Shown piece after piece: positions 16,842 to 26,600 of a DNA stretch of 53,682 nucleotides; the first letter of the stretch is position 1; each line of letters starts with the position of its first letter. Made by a program: the position numbers and the translations under genes. The DNA lies in the IMG/VR virus record IMGVR_UViG_3300034407_002160, positions 1-53,682 of that record. The stretch is one strand, 5' to 3'. This stretch comes from a virus. The notes beneath the pieces were generated by a model, which did no database searches, had not been told where the DNA came from, and was given only the letters and a program-made list of their open reading frames with translations.

Positions 16842-17762
16842 TTAAAACTCCAAGTTTATTGTTAATCTAATTGTGTTACTTAATGGTAACGTCTTGTCTC
16901 CATAAATATAACTCATACCAATAAGATACTTATCATATTTAAAATCTAATCCAAATGTAGGGTAGGTTAATTTGTGCATATTATCTATGTAATATCCAGT
17001 TTTTCCCCATAACATATTTTTATAATTGTAACCTGTTCCTATACCAAATGTTTGATGTTTTTTCATTCTATTAAATTGACCATAAAACATCCATTCTTTA
17101 TATGGGTATGTTCCAGCTACATTTACACTTGTAGGTAGTTCTGATTTGTATTCACCAAACTTAGGTGCAAATCCAAAGTTACGAACCATGACATCTAAAT
17201 CTAAATCTTTATATACTTTAGGAAAATACCATCCTAATCCGAGTATTAATCCTGTGGCTTTTTCTGAGAATAAATCGTGATGTACTATCTTACTTTCAAT
17301 ACCCCAATAATAATCTTTTATCAAACCTCCAAAAGCTGTTCCTGGAGCTTTACCTCCCCAATTGAATCCCCATACAGAACTCAAAGGAGTAAATTGTCCT
17401 AAAATTATTCCGTATTCATCAGCTTGATTCTGTTCTCCATAATTAAAAAACAAAACATCAATTCCATATTGTTGACGTTCAACTCTTATATAGTTGTAGT
17501 TCATATCATTAACAATACTCGTCATCCAATTCACTCTACTAAAACTGAAATGGTCTTTATCAAAAAGATTACGAGCTGGATTCATCATTGGTAACATTAC
17601 ATTACCAATAGAACTTACTTGAGCAGTTGGTGCTAACGTAAGTATTCTATTTGCTTGTGCTAATAGTTGACTACTTAACGATAATAATATCGCTAAACTG
17701 AATAATATCCAAAATTTATTTTTTTTCACGTTTTTCTTCCATTTTTTCTGAAAACCAAACAA
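16842..17762 (-). CDS. PorV/PorQ-like outer-membrane beta-barrel (T9SS-associated type)
   Basis: 306 residues with an N-terminal signal (FWILFSLAILLSLSSQLLAQ, cleaved near 36). The mature start (LAPTAQVSSIGNVMLPMMNPARNL) has the feature of PorV/PorQ and other FadL-like proteins: an early alpha/NPA segment that plugs the barrel. The remainder alternates amphipathic strands and ends TIRLTINLEF with terminal Phe. In Bacteroidota PorV carries T9SS cargo from the translocon to the attachment complex. The gene lies in the same operon as the T9SS cargo at 17832-20663, two genes downstream. Function as a cargo shuttle is inference from fold pattern and context. Confidence 0.6.
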   Translation of the reverse strand: MFGFQKKWKKNVKKNKFWILFSLAILLSLSSQLLAQANRILTLAPTAQVSSIGNVMLPMMNPARNLFDKDHFSFSRVNWMTSIVNDMNYNYIRVERQQYGIDVLFFNYGEQNQADEYGIILGQFTPLSSVWGFNWGGKAPGTAFGGLIKDYYWGIESKIVHHDLFSEKATGLILGLGWYFPKVYKDLDLDVMVRNFGFAPKFGEYKSELPTSVNVAGTYPYKEWMFYGQFNRMKKHQTFGIGTGYNYKNMLWGKTGYYIDNMHKLTYPTFGLDFKYDKYLIGMSYIYGDKTLPLSNTIRLTINLEF

Positions 17763-17832
17763 TAAGTTTCATCGTATAATATAATGCTGGTAACATCAGT
17801 GCTACTGCTAAAAAGAATTGTCCTTCATTCAT
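17716..17832 (-). CDS. Single-TM microprotein, 38 aa
   Basis: ATG at 17832 shares a base with the stop of the T9SS cargo gene (TAATG), and the frame overlaps the PorV-like 5' end by 47 bases. The product MNEGQFFLAVALMLPALYYT continues with a short amphipathic tail ending EEKREKK: one membrane helix, then charges. Likely translationally coupled. Role unknown. Confidence 0.5.
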   Translation of the reverse strand: MNEGQFFLAVALMLPALYYTMKLIVWFSEKMEEKREKK

Positions 17833-20663
17833 TATTTCACCACCGTAAATTTATTTGCTTTTATTTTATTGTTTGTTTGCATTACAAATATATAAACACC
17901 TGGTTCAAGTTTTTGATGATTTTCATATACGCTCATCTCTGGTATCCAAACACTTGGTTCGTTTGTAAAATCAAAAGTATGTAATCCAGCCATTACGTGT
18001 TCATTTAGTAATGTCCCTACCTTCTGTCCTATTGAATTTAAGATATATAATTTTACATCTTTTGATTCGGGTAGATAGAATTGGAATGTAGTATTTTCTT
18101 TGAATGGATTCGGATAGTTGTAAGTAATACCATCACCATCTGGTTCTGAACCTCCGAATGCCCAATACTTATTCCATACTAATACTTGTCCGTCATTTCG
18201 TTTCATCAATAAGTCTCTACCCGCTGGTGTACCTGCTGAATACTTACCAGTAAATCTTATTGGAGCTGTTGTCCACTCTCTATCAGGAAAATCAGCTTCG
18301 AATAATAAATTCAACCCTGTAATCTCTTTGTCAATCCAATACGTTTCAGGTTTATTACTAGGTGAATAATCAACACCTCCAAATGATACTTTTCTCCAAC
18401 CATCTACTGCTTCGTGAACATTTACATACGTCATCCAAGGGCCTGGTAGAACGTCAGTTTTCATATCTATAAATTTTAACTCGTCTTCTTTATACTCAAC
18501 TTCAAATTCAAATCCTGCTAACAAAACTTCGTCTATTGGTGTGATAGTCAAAGGAACTTCTATTTGATTACCAGATTGAACTCGTACGGTTGAATCAGCA
18601 GGTAACGATAAAGTTACGTCAGGATTTATTGATTGATTGTTCGTAATTACTTTGTTTACATAATTAGAAGGAGCACTACCACCTTTCCATCTATGAAACA
18701 TTATATTGGAGGCTATATCATTTTGATAACCATCTCCTCCACTCTCTGATACTTTCGTACCCGTATTGTTTATGTCACCTGTAAAGTAATATCCAATGTC
18801 TGGTATCAAGTAATCTGGGTTACCTACTTGACCAGTTCTTTCATATAATCTATCTTTATGCCACGAAGAATATCCACCACCTAATATTAAGTGAAGTGTA
18901 TCTAGTCCTGTTTGATGGTCATCCATCAGAGGGTTGATAGTTTCTATCTGACCAAATGTTAAAGCCTTTTGATTTGTGGCTAAAGCTCTTGTTGTTGTGG
19001 TTGGAGATTTAAAACCATTATTATCACCCGAACTTCTATCACCAGCTGTACCTGATTCTGCTGTTGTGGTCTCATCCCAATATACCGTGAACTCATATTT
19101 TTGTGGTCGTGATTGTCCGTTCACCGTTTGATAATAAGTGTAATCATTAGCATTACCACTTTCTTTAAAAACCTCGATAGTCGCCCAATCTTCGTAAGAA
19201 TTTCCATTATGATGAGTATAGTTGTTTAAGATACCTGAAACATAAGCCCATAAAATATAAGTGTCGTTTAACTGATACACATCGTCACCATCAACATCAC
19301 CAACTAAATATTCGATAGCTGTTAAAGTATCTATTCGACCACCACCACTATTGTAGTTATGATGTTTACCTGATTGGAAATTGAATGAAGCTATAGCATC
19401 ATTAGCATTTGTAATAGCCGTTCTGTCTAACTCAAGTTGTGTATGTGCTTCAATATTATCACTTGCATCGGGTGGCCAAAATGATATACGATATCTATTG
19501 TTTCTTGGTAACTGAATATTATAATATCCTTTATCATCGGTATAAGTAGAATCATAATAACTTATACCAAGAAATCCCTCTTTGGGTAATGCTTGTAAAG
19601 CAGTTGTTGATTTGTTATCATAATAAAATGTTGCTGTGTGGTCTCCGATAATATCATCAGAATTATCCTCATCAACTAAATTAGCTTCGTTTGTAGTAGT
19701 CTCAAAGTTTAACCAGTTAGTTATTCTTGGACTGAAGTTAGCTTCATTGTGGTCTAACTCAAATTTTACTTTCCAATATGGATATGTATTCTCCGCTGGT
19801 GCACTCCAAGCCGCTCCAAGAGCTCTATCTTTACCTTGAGCATATCTGAAGTATCCTTCAACATCTAGTAGTTTTGGGTGTAGTGTTATATCACCTCTAG
19901 CTCCACCTATACCAACTTGTTCTGTACCAGTGTTACCATCAATGTAAACTTTGTAATTAGAACCATAAAGACCGTTTGTAACGTATGTGTAATACCCTAT
20001 ACTACCATCATATTTTGTAGCAACTCTAAAAGCTTTCGGAGCAAAGTTATCAGCTACATCATTGACCTTAAAATGTAATTTCAATAACTCTGTTTGTGTA
20101 CCGTTACCATTACCAAAAGTTTTCACATTACCATTGTGAGATACCATTGTTATTCTCAACCAATCATATCTTGTATCAGTAACGGATAGTTCATCATCTG
20201 CGTCAGCTAATGAATCGGTATATCCCACATTCTCATATCTGACGACTTCGTATGAATAATGTGCTCCGGCTGAACTATCACCTTCTGTCCAACCTGAAAT
20301 GTAAGCTCCTTTTTCAACGTGAGTTGAGTCGTGTCCCCAAGTAAATAAATCATTGTCGAAAGCTAAATCTAAACGAAAGGCAGTAACACTAGCTCCGTTA
20401 TCATCAAGAGTAACAGCTAAAGTCATTACTGAATCTCTCCAGGCATCGAAGTTATTGTTCTTATATGCAACACCTACTGCGGCATTAGATGTGTTCATAC
20501 CGGTAGTGTCATCTGCCAAGTAACCTCTTAGTTTAAAGGTTTCTGAGTCTCTCCACCAAAACTTAGGTGTTTTATATTCTCTTGATTGCATAAGTCTAAT
20601 TATTGGTGTTTGAGTATAAGAAAAACTCATCAACAATATTAAACTTAATAAAAATTTACGCAA
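17832..20663 (-). CDS. Secreted T9SS cargo with cohesin-like, dockerin-like and type A sorting domains
   Basis: 943 residues. The start codon is TTG at 20663 (GAGGAG 7-8 bases upstream; no in-frame ATG fits better); the signal peptide is RKFLLSLILLMSFSYTQ. Near residue 450 a dockerin-like calcium motif (VGDVDGDDVYQLNDTYILW) is seen. About 690-830 resembles a cohesin-like fold (DSTVRVQSGNQIEVPLTI, AGFEFEVEYKEDELKF). The last ~80 residues are a textbook type A T9SS sorting domain: NYPNPFKENTTFQFYLPES, then VKLYILNSIGQKV, AGLHTFDF, LEPGVYIFVMQTNN, and the final KANKFTVVK. In hosts with a T9SS such proteins cross the outer membrane and stay on the surface or are released. Sampled GC is about 40 percent against 22-33 percent in core phage genes, suggesting acquisition from a cellular genome. 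Confidence 0.88.
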   Translation of the reverse strand: MRKFLLSLILLMSFSYTQTPIIRLMQSREYKTPKFWWRDSETFKLRGYLADDTTGMNTSNAAVGVAYKNNNFDAWRDSVMTLAVTLDDNGASVTAFRLDLAFDNDLFTWGHDSTHVEKGAYISGWTEGDSSAGAHYSYEVVRYENVGYTDSLADADDELSVTDTRYDWLRITMVSHNGNVKTFGNGNGTQTELLKLHFKVNDVADNFAPKAFRVATKYDGSIGYYTYVTNGLYGSNYKVYIDGNTGTEQVGIGGARGDITLHPKLLDVEGYFRYAQGKDRALGAAWSAPAENTYPYWKVKFELDHNEANFSPRITNWLNFETTTNEANLVDEDNSDDIIGDHTATFYYDNKSTTALQALPKEGFLGISYYDSTYTDDKGYYNIQLPRNNRYRISFWPPDASDNIEAHTQLELDRTAITNANDAIASFNFQSGKHHNYNSGGGRIDTLTAIEYLVGDVDGDDVYQLNDTYILWAYVSGILNNYTHHNGNSYEDWATIEVFKESGNANDYTYYQTVNGQSRPQKYEFTVYWDETTTAESGTAGDRSSGDNNGFKSPTTTTRALATNQKALTFGQIETINPLMDDHQTGLDTLHLILGGGYSSWHKDRLYERTGQVGNPDYLIPDIGYYFTGDINNTGTKVSESGGDGYQNDIASNIMFHRWKGGSAPSNYVNKVITNNQSINPDVTLSLPADSTVRVQSGNQIEVPLTITPIDEVLLAGFEFEVEYKEDELKFIDMKTDVLPGPWMTYVNVHEAVDGWRKVSFGGVDYSPSNKPETYWIDKEITGLNLLFEADFPDREWTTAPIRFTGKYSAGTPAGRDLLMKRNDGQVLVWNKYWAFGGSEPDGDGITYNYPNPFKENTTFQFYLPESKDVKLYILNSIGQKVGTLLNEHVMAGLHTFDFTNEPSVWIPEMSVYENHQKLEPGVYIFVMQTNNKIKANKFTVVK

Positions 20664-20685
20664 TGTAAATCTCCTCGTTTAGTTA

Positions 20686-20719
20686 TATAGGTTAAAAGTC
20701 GATTAGACTTCTACCTATA
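20686..20719 (-). promoter_or_regulatory. Stable stem-loop in 5' leader of T9SS cargo gene
   Basis: Outer arms TATAGGT (20686-20692) and ACCTATA (20713-20719) pair perfectly, and inner arms AAGTC (20696-20700) and GACTT (20706-20710) pair around a 5-base loop. No T-run follows in the direction of transcription, so it is a leader structure rather than a terminator. It begins where a transcript from the 20721-20729 element would start. Confidence 0.6.
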
Positions 20720-20720
20720 C

Positions 20721-20729
20721 ATAAATATA
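20721..20729 (-). promoter_or_regulatory. Late-type element TATATTTAT before T9SS cargo gene
   Basis: Exact copy of the recurrent 9-mer, 57 bases before the TTG start. The upstream flank (CAATATATATTA) is shared with the copy at 52609-52617. Confidence 0.5.
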
Positions 20730-20751
20730 ATATATATTGCGAAATAGTGGG

Positions 20752-21843
20752 TTAGTTTGTGTCGAATCTCACAACAAATGCAAGTGACATTTCTTTGTCG
20801 TTTTTAACTGGTTTTGCTAATTTACCTAGAGCTAGTAGTTCGTTTTGGTCATTATATAAACCAATATTCGTGACATATGTGGCAAAGTTTGAATGAGAGG
20901 CCTCACCTATAAGTTGTGTACCGATTTCATATCCAGAAGTACTCCAAGAACTTGTTGAATAACCAACAACATTATAATTGAAAGTATCATATATACTATG
21001 ACCCTCTAATGAATGCTGAAAACCTTCTATCGCTACACTACTACTGAAACCTTGTTTTATACTTTTGTTATTAGTGTGTTGAAAATCATTTTCATCTACT
21101 CTACATACATACTCTCGTTCATATATAGTTTGAGTTGAATCAAATTCTATAGTGAATCCATCAGAACCATTACCAGTACTTATATCTTTGTATGACCCTG
21201 TGTTTGTTACTACAGCTAGACCATCATTATAAAAAAAGTTACCTACTACACTACCACTACCCTGAGCTGTAACTGCTTTGTTTGCGTAGCTTGAAGAAAA
21301 GTCTGTATCGTATAAATTACCTCTACCGTCATCTTTTAATATAATAGTTGAGTCGGTACTATTGTCTGTAATTGTGACAGAACCTGGTCTTACTCTTTCA
21401 CCGTATAGTTTTTGTGATATTGAAATAACGTTAGCTGTATCGTGTAGTTGTCTTGTATATGGTCTACGTAAACTATATGTTCTTCTTCTTGTAGAGTTAT
21501 CTAAAGTGGATAATGGTTCAGTATATGTATATGATAAAACTGCATCTGAAGCTGAAGGTACACCTCGAATATAATCGATACTACCTCTCATTTGTGTTAT
21601 ATCTCTATAATATAATTTATAAATAGTTTGATATGTTGGTACACTATAAAACACACTAGAAGAAATTGTTTTAGTAGTTGCTGAACTAATATCAAAGTCG
21701 TGAAGATTTGAATCAGTAGGCTTAATTAAATTTATAGCATAAACACCACTACCACTATCAGCCTCTGTTAAAGCAAATGTTTTATGTGTTTCAAATGAGG
21801 ATATTAAAATATCTTCTGGTTCAAGATTTTTCTTGAATGACAT
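20752..21843 (-). CDS. Tail/baseplate-region structural protein, 363 aa
   Basis: Starts MSFKKNLEPEDILISSFETHK and is rich in S, T, Y and D with little charge clustering, as expected of a virion protein. Its C-terminal ~60 residues (ATYVTNIGLYNDQNELLALGKLAKPVK) match the same region of the next gene (ITTVGMYNADNELLAIAKLSKPI), so the two share a C-terminal module. Last gene of the tail operon. Could be a fibre or decoration component. Confidence 0.75.
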   Translation of the reverse strand: MSFKKNLEPEDILISSFETHKTFALTEADSGSGVYAINLIKPTDSNLHDFDISSATTKTISSSVFYSVPTYQTIYKLYYRDITQMRGSIDYIRGVPSASDAVLSYTYTEPLSTLDNSTRRRTYSLRRPYTRQLHDTANVISISQKLYGERVRPGSVTITDNSTDSTIILKDDGRGNLYDTDFSSSYANKAVTAQGSGSVVGNFFYNDGLAVVTNTGSYKDISTGNGSDGFTIEFDSTQTIYEREYVCRVDENDFQHTNNKSIKQGFSSSVAIEGFQHSLEGHSIYDTFNYNVVGYSTSSWSTSGYEIGTQLIGEASHSNFATYVTNIGLYNDQNELLALGKLAKPVKNDKEMSLAFVVRFDTN

Positions 21844-21855
21844 TTTTTACCCCTT

Positions 21856-22881
21856 TTAGAAATCAAGTTTAACTTTTATAAGAGCTTCTCTTGATTTTGA
21901 TTTGATGATTGGTTTACTTAATTTTGCTATAGCTAACAATTCATTATCAGCATTATACATACCGACAGTTGTTATGAATGTCTTAGGGTCTTTTTGTAAT
22001 CCAGGTACAACTCTTTTTACACCTGATACCGACTCTGTATAAAAAGTTTCATTTGTTGTACTATTAAACTCTTTTGCTGTAGCTCTTACGAAGAAATGTC
22101 TTGATGTTATTTCTTCTTGTCTTTTTGCTGAGAAGTATGCACCTTCTTTAACAGCATTTGAAAAAAGTCTAGCATTTCTATCATCACTATTAGAACCACT
22201 TTTTGTAATTAAATTCAATGGTGCATTTTGTAATCTTATTGGATTAAATATCATACTACCTAAGCTTGGATAAAATAAACCATATGAACCAATTGTTGTA
22301 CCTTCACCAGCAGCTGTTGTGTTGATTGTAGTGCCACCTACGAGAGTACCACTAACAATGTTATACTCTGGTGAGAAATTTCTTTGGTCTGTATTACCAC
22401 CTTTATTAGTGCTTGAATCATCAATCAACTTAACTGTATGATTACCGTCATTAATATGTAGTTCCCAACCACCTGGTTCTAATGATTCTCTAATTCTTGC
22501 TCTATTGAATGTTAATGCATAAAATTGTTTTACATCATCTAACCCACTAAATTTAAATCTTTGTGTTTGAGGTGGGTTAATCATATTGTTGAACTGACCG
22601 AATACGGCTGCAGTTGTTCTATCACCTGCTGTACCAGGTAAACCAAGAGATGCACTACCCTCTGCGTGACCATAAGCAACACCAAATTGAACAGATGCTG
22701 ATGAGTTAGTTGCTGGGTCATATCTGTATAAATCTACATTGTAGTCACCAGTATTTGTGTATTGTGTAGATGATGTATGAAACGTAGTTATACTTGATGC
22801 TCCGTCTTGGAAAACACCCGAAGTAACTATAGCTACATCAGATACTTTATCATCTTCTGTTAATGGTTTAAACATTGACAT
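21856..22881 (-). CDS. Tail/baseplate-region structural protein, 341 aa, paralogue of neighbour
   Basis: Begins MSMFKPLTEDDKVSDVAIVTSG; soluble, S/T/N-rich. The C-terminal module (TVGMYNADNELLAIAKLSKPIIK) is shared with the 20752-21843 protein, pointing to duplication or to a common docking domain; the N-terminal parts differ. Located in the tail operon 12 bases after the partner gene begins. Function inferred from position. Confidence 0.75.
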   Translation of the reverse strand: MSMFKPLTEDDKVSDVAIVTSGVFQDGASSITTFHTSSTQYTNTGDYNVDLYRYDPATNSSASVQFGVAYGHAEGSASLGLPGTAGDRTTAAVFGQFNNMINPPQTQRFKFSGLDDVKQFYALTFNRARIRESLEPGGWELHINDGNHTVKLIDDSSTNKGGNTDQRNFSPEYNIVSGTLVGGTTINTTAAGEGTTIGSYGLFYPSLGSMIFNPIRLQNAPLNLITKSGSNSDDRNARLFSNAVKEGAYFSAKRQEEITSRHFFVRATAKEFNSTTNETFYTESVSGVKRVVPGLQKDPKTFITTVGMYNADNELLAIAKLSKPIIKSKSREALIKVKLDF

Positions 22882-22905
22882 ATTTTTATTCCTTATAATT
22901 TAAAA

Positions 22906-23562
22906 TTAAGGTGCTTCGTATTGACCAGAACCACCAGAACCTCCAGAATCTCCAGTATTACCAGTACCACTACCATTAGCAGGGTCTTGTGGTGCATCTG
23001 GAGGTGTTGTGCTACCTTCATCGGCCTTTACAGATATAGTGATTACATTTACTATACTAGAATTTTCACCTTGAACTGTAACAGTTGTTGTTGCCGTTGG
23101 GTTAATAGATTGTGCTATCAACGTAACAGTTTTAGCTGTATGTACTCGTTGTGATGGTACACTTTTAAATTTTACAATATTTGTATTTTCTATTGTAAAT
23201 ACATAATTTTCTGCTGCTCCACCAACAGTGGTTGGTGAAAGTGCTATCTCTGAGAATGCGGGGGTGTCTGGATAAGTTAACGATGCAACATTTACTTTGA
23301 CACCAGCTAAAGATTGATTTACAAGAAAACTATTGAATGCTTTTCTATTAGGTGCTGCCTCTAATAAAGACATATTCTCTATTGCTACACCATACGAATC
23401 TGTACCGTCTGGGTGTGTTACATCATAAAGTGTGTAATCTATTTCTTCATCGCTAAGTGCAAACTTAGTAATGTTAAAATTACCACCTTGTGATAAGATT
23501 TCCCTACCTCTTTTTGTTAAAATAGCATCTACTGTAATGCTCGAGTTGTCTAAAAAGCCCAT
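22906..23562 (-). CDS. Structural protein with GFLDNSSITVDAILTKRGRE N-terminus, 218 aa
   Basis: The N-terminal segment with VDAxLTxxGRExL is one I associate with structural proteins of marine T4-like phages. A middle beta-rich domain looks Ig-like (VTLIAQSINPTATTTVTVQGEN). The C-terminus is a flexible G/S/P-rich tail (SGTGNTGDSGGSGGSG). Probably a small fibre-base or decoration protein. Confidence 0.75.
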   Translation of the reverse strand: MGFLDNSSITVDAILTKRGREILSQGGNFNITKFALSDEEIDYTLYDVTHPDGTDSYGVAIENMSLLEAAPNRKAFNSFLVNQSLAGVKVNVASLTYPDTPAFSEIALSPTTVGGAAENYVFTIENTNIVKFKSVPSQRVHTAKTVTLIAQSINPTATTTVTVQGENSSIVNVITISVKADEGSTTPPDAPQDPANGSGTGNTGDSGGSGGSGQYEAP

Positions 23563-23605
23563 TGTTTATCTCCAAGATTTAAAATTTGATATAACTTTAC
23601 TGTTA

Positions 23606-23614
23606 ATAAATATA
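23606..23614 (-). promoter_or_regulatory. Late-type element TATATTTAT before 218-aa structural gene
   Basis: Exact copy of the recurrent 9-mer, 43 bases before the ATG at 23562, in a 79-bp gap that otherwise holds no gene. Confidence 0.5.
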
Positions 23615-23641
23615 TATGTTCTAAGTTTTTTAACAATTTAA

Positions 23642-26600
23642 TTACTCCGAATCTATGACGTTTAAGTTTGTATCAGTAGAATCAGTCGGTACTGCAACTG
23701 TTGGTGATGTAACTCTGATAACAACAGGGTAATCACCATCAATTGTTGTTGATATTGTGTTTTTAACACCTTCATAAAAACTATTATTTAGAGCAGTAAC
23801 GTGTTGATATTCTGGGTCTAAATCAGTTTCTACCAAAGACTTAGAACTATAGAAGTTTACATATCTATCAAGTGATGTTAATTGACTCTGTGCATAATGT
23901 GCTGAACTTGTATAGTAAAATTTATATTGTTGATTAAGTTCTGATTTTCTATTATCAAGTATAATAGAACCTGTTGGCTCACTAAATACTTTATTTGGTC
24001 CACCAAATTTAGCAGAACCGCTTATATAAAGAGTTTCATCATTTACATATTTGTGTAGTGATTGATTCAATGTATATAAAGATGGTGTTCTGAAAGTTGC
24101 AGAACTATCGATTTCACCTGTATAATTTGGATATTCAGTTTCGATTGTAATTATAGAACCACTTTGTTCTTGTTCACCGTATGCTGATGTATCTACAAAA
24201 CGTGATATATTAATATTATCTTCGTACGAAGGTTGAGTTACAGTTGGATTATTTCTTTGTACTGGTGATTTAGACCTTTCAAATATATTACCTTCAATCA
24301 ATGTACCCATTTGAGATTTTGCTCTTGCAGGTACAAGTTTTCTCAACTGTTTAAATACAGATTGGTCATAGTATTTAATAATATGCATATAGTCCCAAAA
24401 CGTAGCACTACCAGATGTGTATTTCTGAAAGTATTGTTTTGAAATATCACGTAGTCCAGAATAACTTTCATCAAATACATCTCTTGGGTCACCCAAGTAT
24501 TGATTAAAATCTAAATTAGCAAATGATGAAATTATATCTTCATTAACAACATCAACGGGTGAAAAATAAATACCAAGTTTTGGTGAATCAAGAGGAGCAA
24601 AATCATTTGAACTTACATCATATCTCTCATTTATACTTAATGATGCACCACTACCACTTAGAAAATTATTTTCAATTCTAATCTTAGTGGCATTTCTACG
24701 ATTTGGACCAGAATTAGGTATAATTGTTTTTGTTTTATCTACTACACTTTCAAACGTATTCTCACCGTCAAAACCAAAAGCACTACCTGTTTGTGTAGTT
24801 GTTTGGTTTGCCTTTACATCTCTGATGCTATCACCGTCTGATAATGTTTTATTATCATCAAACGAAAATCTTCTTGATACATTATAATATGATGAAGACG
24901 GTGTATTACCAGTGTATGATTTTGGATTTGATACGTGAAGATTAAATGACTCTTCTTTTAGTGGTTCACTTAACAATCTAAACTCCATCATCGAACCACC
25001 AAATCTATCGGCATTGAAAACACCTGATGCTGTACCACTATTGTCACCACCTATATATAAATTACCACTACCCGTCCACGAAGCGTTGTATGATTGAGAA
25101 GCTGAGCCTGTAATATGAAGTGTTGATTTTGAAGAATGTACTATTCTATCTACACCAGAGTCATATTTCTTAACATATAAATCATAGTTAAAATTATCAT
25201 TTATAGAATCTGTATTTGATGAAACTTTTCTTAACGATATATCATCCCAGAAAATGGTTGTTTGAGGTTTTAGATTTTCAAATCGTACACCCAAATTAGC
25301 AGTATTTGGAAACTTCATTGTTTTTTCAACAACGATTTGTTTCCACTCTGTTTCATTCAATCCGACTTGTTCAGATGATTTTATACCACCATCTTGTAAA
25401 CTATATTCAAATTCTTGGTCCCAATTAACGATTTCTTCATTTGAATCTAATTCAAATAAACTAAGTCTACCGACAGAATCAACTACACTCGAAGAAACTT
25501 TTGCATATGCAGAAAACATAAATGTTTCACCTTGACTTACACTCGCTGCAGATATGTTATCAGTTATATCGTTTGATGGTTTTTTATAAAATTTTGAAAA
25601 TGAAGAACCGTCATATGATGTATTAATATGACTCAAACTTTTTGTACCAGACTTAGCTACATTAGAACTACTTACTATTTGTATATCACCATTTTCTGCA
25701 TTTGATATACCTTTTATAAAAGGTGGATTAAATAGACTTGCGGTTTCAATTGAGGGAAATAAAAATAACTCAGGTTCAATTTTAGTTTTTCTCAACATAA
25801 CAGAATGATACTCACCATCGTAGATTGGTAATAAAGAAGAACTTATTTCTTGTAAACCAAAAGAACCAGTGAGCATGAATGCTACAGTACCTTTATTATC
25901 AGTAGAATTATTATCTTTTAATTTTATTGCCCAATCTGTATCTTTTTGTACGAGTATTTGGTCTGAACCCGAAACTGCTCTAAATCTAAACTCAACAGTA
26001 TCTGGTTTTCTATTCGTAGTATCATCATCATCCCAAGATGTCAAAACGTATTGAGCACCTTTAAATCTTAACGCTCTTGTAAACTTTCTAGCTATTTCAA
26101 ATTGTGCTTTTTGATTTTGTTTTTGTAAACCACCGTATTCTCTAACACGTAGTATACTACTTGGTATACCATAACAATTCAATACACCCTTCAATGCACC
26201 TAATGTACCTTTTGCTTTTAATAAGTATGGCATACTTGCTATTAATCTTTTTGTAATCTCTTTTGATATATCACCTTCAGGTGGTGAACTTAAAGAACCT
26301 GATGTGTAGAGTGAATAAGTCGAACCAGTAAGTTTTTGGCCAAAAGCAATTTGACTTAAATCTAATAAGTCTTTACCATCTTGCTGAGTCCAACCTAAAG
26401 ACTTTGCTATATTCAAAACTAACTCTTTAGAAAAGCCTTCAGATAAATCATTTTGTCTATCTGTAATTTCTGACATTGCTGTAGTGTATGACCATATCTC
26501 GTCAAACTGTTGACCAATCATATCAAGAAAATCAAAAAATTGTTTGTTCTCAATATCTTCTTTTACGTGTGTTGGTAACAAATTTACTAATCTATTTTGA

